From: Hyphomicrobiales bacterium
GTDB taxonomy: Bacteria; Pseudomonadota; Alphaproteobacteria; Rhizobiales; Xanthobacteraceae
DNA: 64,000 nt
Assembly (NCBI GenBank): GCA_017305715.1
Contig: JAFKKG010000017.1
Location: 154,305 to 218,304, forward strand
Reading direction: 5' to 3'
Position numbers and translations under genes: made by a program. The notes beneath the pieces were generated by a model. That model was not told the DNA's origin. It saw nothing but the letters and a program-made list of their open reading frames with translations, and made no database searches. Shown here in pieces: positions 34,876-43,598 of this stretch; the first letter of the stretch is position 1, and each line of letters begins with the position of its first letter.

Positions 34876-35613
34876 ATGAGCCTTGACGATCTTCCGACGC
34901 GCAGCCCGCAACCGGGCTCGGGGTCAGATCCGGTGGTGCGGCGCGTCGATCGTGCCTCACCGCAGACGGACAAGATCACGCGCGCCGAGGAATTGCGGCT
35001 GCAACTCGCCGACGAGATCGTGCGCGGCGTGCTGGCGCCGGGATCGGGGCTGGATGAAACCGATATTGCGCGCCGCTTCAGCGTGTCGCGAACGCCGGTG
35101 CGCGAGGCGCTGCGCCAGCTGGTCGCCAGCGGTCTGGTGGAATCCCGCGCCCATCGCGGCGCGGTCGTGGCGCAGCCGTCGATCGAGCGGCTGACCGGCA
35201 TGTTCGAGGCGATGGCCGAGCTGGAAGCGCTATGCGCCGGGCTCGCCGCGGAACGGATGCCGGCGGCCGAGCGCCAGAAGCTGGAAGGCATCCACGAGGA
35301 ATTGCGGGTGTTGAGCTATGCCGGCAATCCCGAGCGGTTCCACGAGGTCAATGAGCGCTTTCACAACGCGATCTATGCCGGTTCGCAAAACGGCTATATC
35401 GCCGAGATGACGCTGGCGACACGGGTGCGGGTGCAGCCGTTCCGGCGTGCGCAATTCCGCAATCTCGGGCGCCTTGCAAAATCCCACGCCGAACATGACC
35501 GCGTCGTGGTCGCCATCATGCGCGGCGACAAGGCCGGCGCCGCGGCCGCGATGCGCGCCCATATCGAACTGGTGCGTGACGAGTATGAGTTGTACGCGGT
35601 GACGCACCCCTAA
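34876..35613 (+). CDS. GntR-family regulator (FadR/FCD subfamily)
   Basis: 245 residues. The N-terminal winged helix is LADEIVRGVLAPGSGLDETDIARRFSVSRTPVREALRQLVASGLVESRAHRGAVV. The C-terminal FCD ligand domain (about 100-240) carries the metal-binding His set in NERFHNAIY and SHAEHDRVV. It follows atzH by 33 bp on the same strand and is convergent with the allophanate hydrolase gene. It is the likely pathway-specific regulator, adding to sigma-54 control. Confidence 0.92.
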   Translation: MSLDDLPTRSPQPGSGSDPVVRRVDRASPQTDKITRAEELRLQLADEIVRGVLAPGSGLDETDIARRFSVSRTPVREALRQLVASGLVESRAHRGAVVAQPSIERLTGMFEAMAELEALCAGLAAERMPAAERQKLEGIHEELRVLSYAGNPERFHEVNERFHNAIYAGSQNGYIAEMTLATRVRVQPFRRAQFRNLGRLAKSHAEHDRVVVAIMRGDKAGAAAAMRAHIELVRDEYELYAVTHP

Positions 35614-35656
35614 GCGATCGTCCCTTGCCTCCCCCGGCAAGCGGGGCGCGGCGACA

Positions 35657-37447
35657 TCAAACCTTCCGCGCCATGAATGCGCGCCAGCCGCCGAATACGG
35701 AAATATCCTGCGCGCCGTCGATTGCCGCGGGTTCGACCAAAAATCCCTTCACGCCGCGGCCGTCCGCCAGACGAATGGTGCCAATCGCCATCGGCGGCGG
35801 AATGGCCGCCACGAATTTTCCGAATGCGGTTGCCGACAACGCCCAGAGTTCGAGCTTGATCGCCACTCCTGCGCCGGGCTCGATTCGCAGCATGCCGGGT
35901 TTTGGCGGCGTGGTATCGAGCGCGTACAGCTTGTAGTCCGGCGCGGTGGTGGCTTCCTCCAGCAGGCGCCCGCCCAGATCAGTCAGTTCGCCGTTCAGCG
36001 CCATGCCGGAGAGATGCGCGCCGACCACGGCGATCGCGATTTCGTCTCCAGTCAACGCCGTTGACGGCGGCGCGAGCGGCGGCTGCGTCAGGCCTTTGCT
36101 GCCCATCTTCAGTTCGGTATCGGCGTGGAACACGCGGCCGATGCTGGCGAGTTGCGCGTCGTGTCCGGCCGGTGCGAGCAGCGTGATGCCGAACGGAATC
36201 CCGTCCGGCCGCATCGCGGACGGAAGCGCCAGCCCGCAGAGATCGAGCAGATTGACGAAATTGGTGTAGGTGCCGAGCCTGGAGTTGAGTTCGACCGGAT
36301 TGGCCAGCACCTGCGCGGTCGAATAGGCCGTTGGCGCGGTCGGCAGCACCAGCGCATCGATATTGCCGAAGGTGCGTTCGGCGACGCGCCGCAGCGCCTG
36401 CAAGCGATAGAGCGCGGCAAACGTATCCGCCGCGGTCAGCCGCGCGCCGGCGGCGGTGATCTCGCGCGTGACCGGATGGATCGAATCCGGCGACGATGCC
36501 AGCAAATCGCGGATCACCAGAAAACGTTCGGCGACCCACGGCCCCTCATAGAGCAGCCGCGCGGTCTCGTAAAACGGTTCGAGATCGAATTCGACCAGCG
36601 TCGCGCCAAGCGAGGTCCAGCGTTTCAACGCCTCGCCATAGGCTTTCTCTGACGCCTTGTCGCCGAAGAAGATGAGCTGGCCATCGCGGGGGATGCCGAG
36701 CCGCAATTGTCCGGGAAACACGGTCACCGCGCCGAGCGGCCGGTTGCGTGAAAACGGATCGGCGCCGTCGGGGCCGGCCATTGCCGCGAGCGCCGTCATG
36801 GCGTCGTCGACCGTCAGCGAGAACACCGAGATGCAATCCAGCGTGCGGCAGGCCGGCACGAGGCCGGCATTGGAGATCAGCCCGAGGCTCGGCTTCAGCC
36901 CGACGATGTTGTTGAGCATCGCCGGCACGCGGCCACTGCCAGCGGTATCGGTGCCGAGCGCCAGCGGTACCAGGCCGGCTGACACCGCGACCGCCGATCC
37001 CGAACTCGATCCGCCCGGAATGAGATCGCTGCGCATCGGATTGACGGGAATGCCGTAGGGCGAGCGCACCCCGACGAGGCCGGTGGCGAACTGGTCGAGA
37101 TTGGTCTTGCCGATGATGATGGCGCCGGCGGCGCGCAGCTTGGCGACGGCGGTCGAATCATGCGCCGGCGAATAGGAGAAGGCCGGGCAGGCGGCCGTGG
37201 TCGGCAGGCCCAGCGCGTCGATATTGTCCTTTACCGCGACCGGCACGCCGAGCAGCGGCAGCGACGCGGCATCCTTTCCGCTCAGCGTATGCACTTCCGC
37301 CAACGCATCTTCTTCGTCGCGCAGGCTGATGAACACGGCAGGATCGTTGTGGTCGCGGATGCGCCGGTAGCTGCGCGCAATCGTCTCTGCCGGCGTCATG
37401 GTGCATGCGCGGTGCGCGGCGACGATCGCGGCAATGGTTTCAGTCAA
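35657..37447 (-). CDS. atzF: Allophanate hydrolase (AtzF-like)
   Basis: 596-residue two-domain amidase. The N-terminal amidase-signature domain has catalytic Lys in VAVKDNIDALG, loop PGGSSSGSAVAV and the nucleophile in GTDTAGSGRVPA. The C-terminal domain (about 460-596) is the AtzF-type extension (IAVVGAHLSGMALNGELTDLGGRLLEEATTAPDYKLYALDT). It releases ammonia and CO2 from allophanate or dicarboxyurea. The start is TTG at 37447 with GAGG upstream. A sigma-54 promoter lies 78 bp upstream. Confidence 0.93.
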   Translation of the reverse strand: MTETIAAIVAAHRACTMTPAETIARSYRRIRDHNDPAVFISLRDEEDALAEVHTLSGKDAASLPLLGVPVAVKDNIDALGLPTTAACPAFSYSPAHDSTAVAKLRAAGAIIIGKTNLDQFATGLVGVRSPYGIPVNPMRSDLIPGGSSSGSAVAVSAGLVPLALGTDTAGSGRVPAMLNNIVGLKPSLGLISNAGLVPACRTLDCISVFSLTVDDAMTALAAMAGPDGADPFSRNRPLGAVTVFPGQLRLGIPRDGQLIFFGDKASEKAYGEALKRWTSLGATLVEFDLEPFYETARLLYEGPWVAERFLVIRDLLASSPDSIHPVTREITAAGARLTAADTFAALYRLQALRRVAERTFGNIDALVLPTAPTAYSTAQVLANPVELNSRLGTYTNFVNLLDLCGLALPSAMRPDGIPFGITLLAPAGHDAQLASIGRVFHADTELKMGSKGLTQPPLAPPSTALTGDEIAIAVVGAHLSGMALNGELTDLGGRLLEEATTAPDYKLYALDTTPPKPGMLRIEPGAGVAIKLELWALSATAFGKFVAAIPPPMAIGTIRLADGRGVKGFLVEPAAIDGAQDISVFGGWRAFMARKV

Positions 37448-37786
37448 TTGATGCCTCGTCCCAAGGGTTGGCCGGCTGCGTCACGATCGACGTCGCGCCA
37501 GCGAGTTGGTCCATCCGGATTGAAGCAAGCGATGTGCCATTGTGTACATTATCGATGCAGGCCGTAACATCCAAATAGTGTCGCAATTTCATGTATTTAG
37601 TTGAGCTGATGCAAAATGCCGAAGGCGCCATATCCAAGCCGGCGACAGCGCGCCTGCCTAATCATTGGGCAGGACCACCTCCGATATGGCGAGCGCCTCC
37701 GGGCACGCGATGAGACATTGCCCGGCCGCGCCGTTCTCGCGTAGAGCAAATCGCCAGCCCCCACAGAGGGGTGTGCGAGGAAACCG
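37448..37786. other. Divergent intergenic region, atzF-like / feruloyl-CoA synthase-like
   Basis: 339 bp with no gene seen. The left third holds the sigma-54 promoter of the atzF-like gene. The stretch 37540-37620 is AT-rich (TCATGTATTTAGTTGAGC), the probable promoter area for the rightward ligase gene, though no clear -35/-10 pair is recognised. GAGG lies just before the ligase start at 37787. Confidence 0.5.
37525..37539 (-). promoter_or_regulatory. Sigma-54 promoter of the allophanate hydrolase gene
   Basis: On the minus strand TGGCACATCGCTTGC: -24 GG (37538-37537) and -12 GC (37526-37525) separated by exactly 10 bp, matching the consensus except one weak position. It has the same architecture as the promoter at 27208, tying the two facing transcription units into one RpoN-controlled unit. 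Confidence 0.8.
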
Positions 37787-39652
37787 ATGACGACAGCCAC
37801 CAGTCCACGCCGCCACCATTCCGAAACGCTGTTTGCGAAGCCCGCGATCTCAGCCGACCGCCGCGCCGATGGGTCCATCATCGTGAAATCGACGGTGGCC
37901 TTGAAGGAAAGCGCGCGCTGCGCCGGCGACTGGCTCGAATACTGGGCGCGGGAGACGCCGGAGCGGATTTTCCTCGGCGATCGCAAGACGGCCGACGCGC
38001 CGTGGCGCACCATCAGCTATGCCGACGCGTTGCGGCAGGTCCGCTCGGCGGCAGCGTGGATACTCTCACAAGGACTGAGCGCGGAACGGCCGCTGGTGAT
38101 TCTGTCCGACAACAGCGTCGATCACGCGCTGTTCGCGCTGGCCGCCCAGCATGTCGGCGTGCCCTCGGCGGCGATCTCGCCGGCCTATTCGCTGATGTCC
38201 AAGGATTTCGACAAGCTCAAGGGCATGGTCAGCCTGCTGCAGCCGGGCGCGATCTATGTCTCCGGCGCAAAACCGTTTGCCGCGGCGCTGGCGGCGATTG
38301 CGCCGCTGCATCAGGCCAGGATCGTCAGCAGCGATGCGGAAGATGTCGGCGCGATTTCGTTCCGGAGCATTGCGGCCACGCCGGAGACGCCGGCCGTCGA
38401 ACAGGCGTTCAAGGCCGTCACGCCGGACACGATCGCAAAATTCCTGTTCACCTCGGGTTCGACCGGCACACCGAAGGCCGTCATCAACACCCAGCGCATG
38501 CTGACCTCGAGCCAGCAGGCCAAGGCGCAGACCTGGACGTTCCTCGACGAGGCGCGCGACGATCTCGTGATCCTCGACTGGCTGCCGTGGAGCCATACGT
38601 TCGGCGCCAACCATAACTTCAACCTCGTGCTGCGCAATGGCGGCACGCTCTATGTCGATGGCGGCAAGCCTGCGCCGGGACTGTTCGCGACATCACTGGC
38701 CAATTTGCGCAGCGTGATCCCGACCGTGTATTTCAACGTGCCGCGCGGTTTCGACATGCTGATCGCGGCCTTGCGCGGCGATGACGAACTGTGCGCCAGG
38801 TTTTTCAGCGGGGTGAAGTTCGCGTTCTACGCGGGTGCTGCGCTGCCGCAGAATCTCTGGGACGCGCTGGAAGAACTCTCGATCAAGACGGTCGGCCGTG
38901 CGCTGCCGATGGTGTCGGCCTGGGGCTCGACCGAAACCTCACCGCTGGCGACCGACTGCCATTTCCAGGCCAAACGTTCCGGCAATATCGGCGTGCCGAT
39001 CCCGGGCACCGAACTGAAACTGGTGCCGTCCGGCGACAAGCTCGAAGTGCGCGTGCGCGGACCCAACGTCACGCCGGGCTACTGGAAGGCGCCGGAACTG
39101 ACGGCGCAGGCGTTGGACGCGGAAGGCTTTTACCTGATCGGCGATGCCGTGATCTTTGCCGACCCCGATCGCCCCGAACTCGGCCTGTTCTTCGACGGCC
39201 GGGTGGCCGAGGATTTCAAGCTCAATTCCGGCACCTGGGTCAATGTCGGCCATCTGCGCGTGGCCGGTATCGCCGCACTGGCGCCGCTGGCGCAGGATAT
39301 CGTCGTGACCGGACATGGCGGCGATGAAGTGCGCTTCCTGGTATTTCCGAACATCGCCGCGTGCCGCGCTTATGCCGGTTTGTCCGACAGCGCGGGCGCT
39401 GACGAGATCCTCGGCCACGAAAAAATCCGCACCGCGATCGGGCAGGGTCTCGCTAAATTGAAGGCGCAAGCCAGCAACTCGTCCGGCCATGCCACGCGCG
39501 CGCTGCTGCTGGCGGAGCCCGCTTCCGTCGATGGCGGCGAGATCACGGATAAAGGCTACATCAACCAGCGCGCGGTGTTGACGCGGCGCGCCAGGGCGGT
39601 GGCAATCCTGGACGACGATCAATCCGCCGCATGGATCGGCTGCGGCGGCTAG
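37787..39652 (+). CDS. Feruloyl-CoA synthase-like acyl-CoA ligase (copy 1)
   Basis: 621-residue AMP-forming ligase. The AMP-binding loop is AKFLFTSGSTGTPKAVINTQRM, WGSTETSP follows, and FDGRVAEDFKLNSGTWVNVG is the feruloyl-CoA-synthase form of the hinge region. It would activate hydroxycinnamates or similar aromatic acids with CoA and ATP in the cytosol. It resembles copy 2 at 41537. It is followed by a convergent MarR gene. The exact aromatic acid is inferred from family. Confidence 0.9.
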   Translation: MTTATSPRRHHSETLFAKPAISADRRADGSIIVKSTVALKESARCAGDWLEYWARETPERIFLGDRKTADAPWRTISYADALRQVRSAAAWILSQGLSAERPLVILSDNSVDHALFALAAQHVGVPSAAISPAYSLMSKDFDKLKGMVSLLQPGAIYVSGAKPFAAALAAIAPLHQARIVSSDAEDVGAISFRSIAATPETPAVEQAFKAVTPDTIAKFLFTSGSTGTPKAVINTQRMLTSSQQAKAQTWTFLDEARDDLVILDWLPWSHTFGANHNFNLVLRNGGTLYVDGGKPAPGLFATSLANLRSVIPTVYFNVPRGFDMLIAALRGDDELCARFFSGVKFAFYAGAALPQNLWDALEELSIKTVGRALPMVSAWGSTETSPLATDCHFQAKRSGNIGVPIPGTELKLVPSGDKLEVRVRGPNVTPGYWKAPELTAQALDAEGFYLIGDAVIFADPDRPELGLFFDGRVAEDFKLNSGTWVNVGHLRVAGIAALAPLAQDIVVTGHGGDEVRFLVFPNIAACRAYAGLSDSAGADEILGHEKIRTAIGQGLAKLKAQASNSSGHATRALLLAEPASVDGGEITDKGYINQRAVLTRRARAVAILDDDQSAAWIGCGG

Positions 39653-39655
39653 GCC

Positions 39656-40186
39656 TCAGGCGTTTTCGCCGCGGGCAAATTCGCGCCGGTAGGCCTCGAC
39701 CAGCCGCGTCAGCATCTGAAGAAATGCCGCGCGCTCCGGCTTGCTGAGCGGCGCCAGCGTGTGTTCATTAAAGGTCTCGCCGAGGCGGCGTGCCTCGTCG
39801 GCGCGCTTCTGCCCGGCCGCACTGAGCGACAGTTCGACCGCGCGTTTGTCGCGCGCCGATCGCTTGCGCTTCATGATGCCGGCCTCTTCCATGACAGACA
39901 AGATCTTCACGAGGTTGGGCAGCCGCATCTTGAGCACGGCGGCCAGTTCGCTCTGCGTCACCGCCTCGTTGTCGCGCACCGTCATCAGGATGGAATATTC
40001 GACCGGCGATAATCCGAGCGATTGAAAATGCCGAAAGAAAGCTTCGAAATTCAGCAGCTGCAGGATCCGGATCATGAACCCGGGTGTCTGCTGTAACGCG
40101 CTCAGATCAAGCGTCTTTTTCTTCTCGTCAGCGGTTTCAACCGGCGGAGATTTTTTCGCCGCGGAGCGGCTGCGGGGCGATTGCAT
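39656..40186 (-). CDS. MarR-family regulator
   Basis: About 176 residues from ATG 40186 (an in-frame GTG at 40216 gives 186). The winged helix is LSPVEYSILMTVRDNEAVTQSELAAVLKMRLPNLVKILSVMEEAGIMKRKRSARDKRAVELSLSAAGQ. MarR proteins such as CouR in Rhodopseudomonas repress hydroxycinnamate genes and respond to the CoA thioester. Position between a feruloyl-CoA-synthase-like gene and a binding-protein gene fits that. A perfect palindrome lies just upstream. Confidence 0.9.
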   Translation of the reverse strand: MQSPRSRSAAKKSPPVETADEKKKTLDLSALQQTPGFMIRILQLLNFEAFFRHFQSLGLSPVEYSILMTVRDNEAVTQSELAAVLKMRLPNLVKILSVMEEAGIMKRKRSARDKRAVELSLSAAGQKRADEARRLGETFNEHTLAPLSKPERAAFLQMLTRLVEAYRREFARGENA

Positions 40187-40225
40187 TGGCGCGTGATTCC
40201 CAGTCGCGATTGACACTCCGAAAAA

Positions 40226-40244
40226 TACTTATATTATATAAGTA
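40226..40244. promoter_or_regulatory. 19-bp perfect palindrome, candidate MarR operator
   Basis: TACTTATATTATATAAGTA is perfectly symmetric about base 40235. Flanks CCGAAA (40218-40223) and TTTCGG (40246-40251) nearly extend the symmetry. It lies between the divergent MarR gene and the binding-protein gene in a sharply AT-rich island, the expected place for a shared operator over both promoters. Confidence 0.7.
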
Positions 40245-40297
40245 ATTTCGGCAGCGCGAAGATTGCCTTTTGGAGTTGTAAACGCAGGGAGGGCCGG

Positions 40298-41506
40298 ATG
40301 GGCCATGTTTTTTCGCGGCTGTCGCTGGCGGCGACGGCTGCCGTAGTGCTGATATCCGGCGCGCAAGCGCAGGAGAAAGTCCGCATCGGAGTCCTGAACG
40401 ATCAGTCCGGCGTGTTCGCGACCTACCAGGGCATCGGCTCAGTGGTCGCAGCCCAGATGGCGGTCGAGGATTACGGCGGCAAGGCGGCCGGCAAGGTCGT
40501 CGAGGTGGTCGCTGCCGATCACCAGAACAAGCCCGATATCGGCGTCGGCATCGCGCGGCGCTGGTATGAAAACGAAAACGTCGATGCGATCTTCGATCTG
40601 CCGAACTCGGCGATCGCGCTCGCGGTGGCCGCCATTTCCGAGCAGAAAAACAAGGTGTTTGTCGGCTCCGGCGCTGGAACGGTGCTGTTGACCGGCGAGA
40701 AATGCACGCCCAACACGGTGCACTGGACCTACGACACCTACGCCTATGGCCACGGCCTCGGCAAGGCGGTGGTCGCCAAGGGCGGCAAGAAGTGGTTCTT
40801 CCTGACCGCCGATTACGCCTTCGGCCACGATCTCGAAAAGCAGGCGATGGAAGCCGTCAAGGCTGCCGGCGGCGAAGTGGTCGGTGCCGTCCGCCATCCG
40901 CTCGGCACGGCGGACTACGCTTCCTTCCTGCTGCAGGCGCAAGGCTCCGGCGCTGACATCGTCGGCATCGCCAATGCCGGCGACGACACCATCACGTCGA
41001 TGAAGCAGGCCGCCGAATTCGGCCTGACCCAGAAGCAGAAGCTGGTCGGCCTGATCCTCGGCATGAACGGGTTGCCGGCGCTGACGCTGAAGGCGGCGCA
41101 GGGCGCGCAGATCATGAACCCGTTCTACTGGGATCTGAACGACGGCACCCGCAGCTTCGCCAGGCGTTTCGCCGAGCGCCATCCCCAGAAGAACTATCCA
41201 AATGACATGCAGGCCGGCGTCTATGCGTCTGTCATTCATTACCTCAAGGCGGTCGACAAGGTCGGAGGTGCTGCCGACGGCAAGGCCGTGGTCGCGGCGA
41301 TGAAGGCGATGCCGACCGATGATCCCCTGTTCGGCAAGGGTTTTATTCGCGCCGACGGGCGCAAGATCCATCCGCTCTATCTGCTCGAGGTCAAGAAGCC
41401 GGATGAATCGCAGTCGAAATGGGACCTCTTGAAGGTGGTCGGCACCATCCGGGGCGAGGATGCGTTCCGGCCCGAGAAGGACGGCGGCTGTGCGCTGACG
41501 AAATAG
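40298..41506 (+). CDS. Branched-chain-type ABC binding protein (aromatic acid type), copy 1
   Basis: 402-residue periplasmic binding protein of the LivK/HAAT class. A signal peptide (FSRLSLAATAAVVLISGAQA) is followed by KVRIGVLNDQSGVFATYQGIGSVVAAQMAVEDYGG. In this family the VRIGVLNDxSG form is common among binders of aromatic acids, such as the p-coumarate-binding CouP of R. palustris. No permease genes lie beside it. Between the two ligase genes it probably delivers their substrate. Confidence 0.9.
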   Translation: MGHVFSRLSLAATAAVVLISGAQAQEKVRIGVLNDQSGVFATYQGIGSVVAAQMAVEDYGGKAAGKVVEVVAADHQNKPDIGVGIARRWYENENVDAIFDLPNSAIALAVAAISEQKNKVFVGSGAGTVLLTGEKCTPNTVHWTYDTYAYGHGLGKAVVAKGGKKWFFLTADYAFGHDLEKQAMEAVKAAGGEVVGAVRHPLGTADYASFLLQAQGSGADIVGIANAGDDTITSMKQAAEFGLTQKQKLVGLILGMNGLPALTLKAAQGAQIMNPFYWDLNDGTRSFARRFAERHPQKNYPNDMQAGVYASVIHYLKAVDKVGGAADGKAVVAAMKAMPTDDPLFGKGFIRADGRKIHPLYLLEVKKPDESQSKWDLLKVVGTIRGEDAFRPEKDGGCALTK

Positions 41507-41536
41507 CCGGCTCTGCGCTGTCGTCGGGGGCTCCTG

Positions 41537-43342
41537 ATGCAAAACGCCGCTATCGCCCAGCCGTCCCTTGCGCTGCGGTTTCTCGAAGCCGCCGTCAGCG
41601 TCGAGCGGCGCGCCGATGCGTCGATGGTTTTGCGCACCGACGTGCCGTTCGAACCGTCAGACGCATTGGTGCATGGCTATCTGCGTCGATGGGCACTGGC
41701 CCGGCCGCATCAGACATTCCTCGCCGAACGAAGCGCCGACGGCACTGGCTGGCAGCGTATCGGCTATGGCGAGGCCTTTGAGGCGGCATCGCGGCTCGCG
41801 GCCGCGTTCGCCGCGCGCGGGCTGGGCGGGCGGCGCCCGATCCTGATCCTTTCCGGCAACAGCATCGCCCATCAACTGGTCGCGCTGGCGGCCATGATGG
41901 CCGGCATTCCCTATACGCCGCTTTCGGTGGCCTATTCGACCATGAGCGGCGGCCTCGACAAGCTCCGCGCCATCCTCGATGTGCTCGATCCCGGACTGGT
42001 CTTCGCCGCCGACGCCGCGCCCTTCGCGCGGGCGCTCGCGATCGAGGAGATGCGTGGCCGCGAGCTCGTGCTCGGCCGCGATCATGAAAGCATCTCGGGC
42101 GCGGTCTCGCTGGCGTCGCTGCTCGCGACCCCGATCGATGACGCCGTATTGGATCGCGCCGGAAAACTGCCGCCGCACACCATCGCCAAGATTCTCTTCA
42201 CCTCCGGTTCGACCGGAACGCCCAAGGGCGTGCCGACGACGCACCGGATGATGTGCACGTCGCTGTCGCAGATCGAAGCGCTGTGGCCATTCATGCGCGA
42301 GCAGACGCCGGTGCTGCTCGATTGGCTGCCATGGAGCCACGTGTTCGGTGGATCGTTCAGCGTCAACAGCGTGCTGCGCTATGGCGGCACGCTCCATATC
42401 GACGACGGCAAGCCGATCCCCGGCGAGATCGCGCGGACCCATCGCAATCTGCGCGAGGTGCGGCCGACGCTGTACTGGAACGTTCCCAAGGGATACGAGC
42501 TGCTGCTGCCGCTGCTGGAAGCAGACGGCACGGCGCGGCAGAATTTCTTCGGCGACCTCGCTCTGATGTTCTATGCCGGCGCCAGCCTGCCGGCGCCGCT
42601 GTGGCGGGAACTGGTGGCGCTGGGAAAGCGCGCGACCGGCCGGGATATTCCGATGACCACGAGCTGGGGCCTCACCGAGACCGCGCCGTCGATCACCATC
42701 ATCAATCGTGCGGCGCTGGCGCCGGGCAATATCGGCATCCCGATGCCGGGCCTGGAGCTGAAACTGGTGCCGCACCAGGGCAAGCTCGAGGCGCGGGTGC
42801 GCGGACCGAACGTGATGAGCGGTTACTGGAATGCGCCCGAGGCCAACGCAGCCGCGTTCGACGAAGAGGGCTTTTTCCGCACCGGCGATGCCGTTCTGTT
42901 CGCCGATCCCGACGATGCAACGCAGGGATTGATCTTCGACGGACGGACGACGGAGGACTTCAAGCTGTTGACGGGAACGTGGGTCGATGCTGCGGCGATC
43001 CGGTTGCGTGCCCTTGGCGCTCTTGCCGGCCTGATCGTGGACGTGGTGGTGACCGGCGCCGACCGCAACGAAATCGGCCTGCTGCTGATCGGCGCCGGGG
43101 ACCCCGACGATGCGATCTGGCGAGCCCGGCTTGTTGCCGCGCTCGCCGATCTCAACAAGGAGGCGTCCGGCGCGTCGCAGCGTGTCACCCGCGCGATCGT
43201 CATGCGGCAGCCGCCGAGCTTCGATGGCGGTGAAATCACCGAAAAAGGTTCGCTGAACGCTCGCCTGATCCGCGAACGCCGCGCCGATCTCGTCGCGGCG
43301 CTCTATTCAGGCAGTCATCCTGACGTGCTTTTGGTGGGGTGA
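41537..43342 (+). CDS. Feruloyl-CoA synthase-like acyl-CoA ligase (copy 2)
   Basis: 601-residue AMP-forming ligase and paralogue of the 37787 gene. AMP loop AKILFTSGSTGTPKGVPTTHRMM, WGLTETAPS, and FDGRTTEDFKLLTGTWVDAAAIR. It follows the binding-protein gene by 30 bp on the same strand, so transport and activation are probably coexpressed. Having two divergent ligases suggests different aromatic acids. No enoyl-CoA hydratase/aldolase or vanillin dehydrogenase follows in the window. Confidence 0.9.
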   Translation: MQNAAIAQPSLALRFLEAAVSVERRADASMVLRTDVPFEPSDALVHGYLRRWALARPHQTFLAERSADGTGWQRIGYGEAFEAASRLAAAFAARGLGGRRPILILSGNSIAHQLVALAAMMAGIPYTPLSVAYSTMSGGLDKLRAILDVLDPGLVFAADAAPFARALAIEEMRGRELVLGRDHESISGAVSLASLLATPIDDAVLDRAGKLPPHTIAKILFTSGSTGTPKGVPTTHRMMCTSLSQIEALWPFMREQTPVLLDWLPWSHVFGGSFSVNSVLRYGGTLHIDDGKPIPGEIARTHRNLREVRPTLYWNVPKGYELLLPLLEADGTARQNFFGDLALMFYAGASLPAPLWRELVALGKRATGRDIPMTTSWGLTETAPSITIINRAALAPGNIGIPMPGLELKLVPHQGKLEARVRGPNVMSGYWNAPEANAAAFDEEGFFRTGDAVLFADPDDATQGLIFDGRTTEDFKLLTGTWVDAAAIRLRALGALAGLIVDVVVTGADRNEIGLLLIGAGDPDDAIWRARLVAALADLNKEASGASQRVTRAIVMRQPPSFDGGEITEKGSLNARLIRERRADLVAALYSGSHPDVLLVG

Positions 43343-43387
43343 TTGGGCGGCAGCGCAGGTCCGTCGTTGTTTGCCGGCGCCTTGTTT

Positions 43388-43401
43388 GTTGCCAAGGCAA
43401 C
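43388..43401. promoter_or_regulatory. 14-bp palindrome GTTGCCAAGGCAAC (copy 1)
   Basis: Arms GTTGCC / GGCAAC around AA. The identical sequence in reverse orientation occurs at 58900-58913. It lies downstream of ligase copy 2 and near the second MarR gene. The exact recurrence at two aromatic-acid loci suggests a shared regulator; the placement here, with no obvious promoter, is unexplained. Confidence 0.5.
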
Positions 43402-43518
43402 TAATTCATGCCAATGTTCGCTCAAATGACGGCCCGATCACGACGAGCAGCTCAACTGCCGGGTCCTTGCAGGGAGGTTTGGTGCGCGAAAGCGGCAGCT
43501 CGTATCGGTGGAACGTGT

Positions 43519-43565
43519 CGCGCACGCGCACGCGCACGCGCACGCGCACGCGCACGCGCACGCGG
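43519..43565. repeat. Hexanucleotide tandem repeat (CGCACG)x7
   Basis: Seven perfect CGCACG units from 43521 to 43562 with partial units on both sides. It lies 34 bp beyond the stop of the MarR gene (minus strand), between convergent genes. Such tracts change copy number by slippage and alternating CG/CA can adopt Z-form DNA. It is outside any convincing reading frame. Confidence 0.9.
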
Positions 43566-43598
43566 CTGCGCGCCGTGGCGCCGATGATGCCGGGCTGT

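Noticed and set aside
43519-43565. CGCACG tract as a phase-variation switch in a coding region
   Set aside because: Unit length is six, so copy-number change would not shift a frame, and the tract is outside the MarR reading frame.
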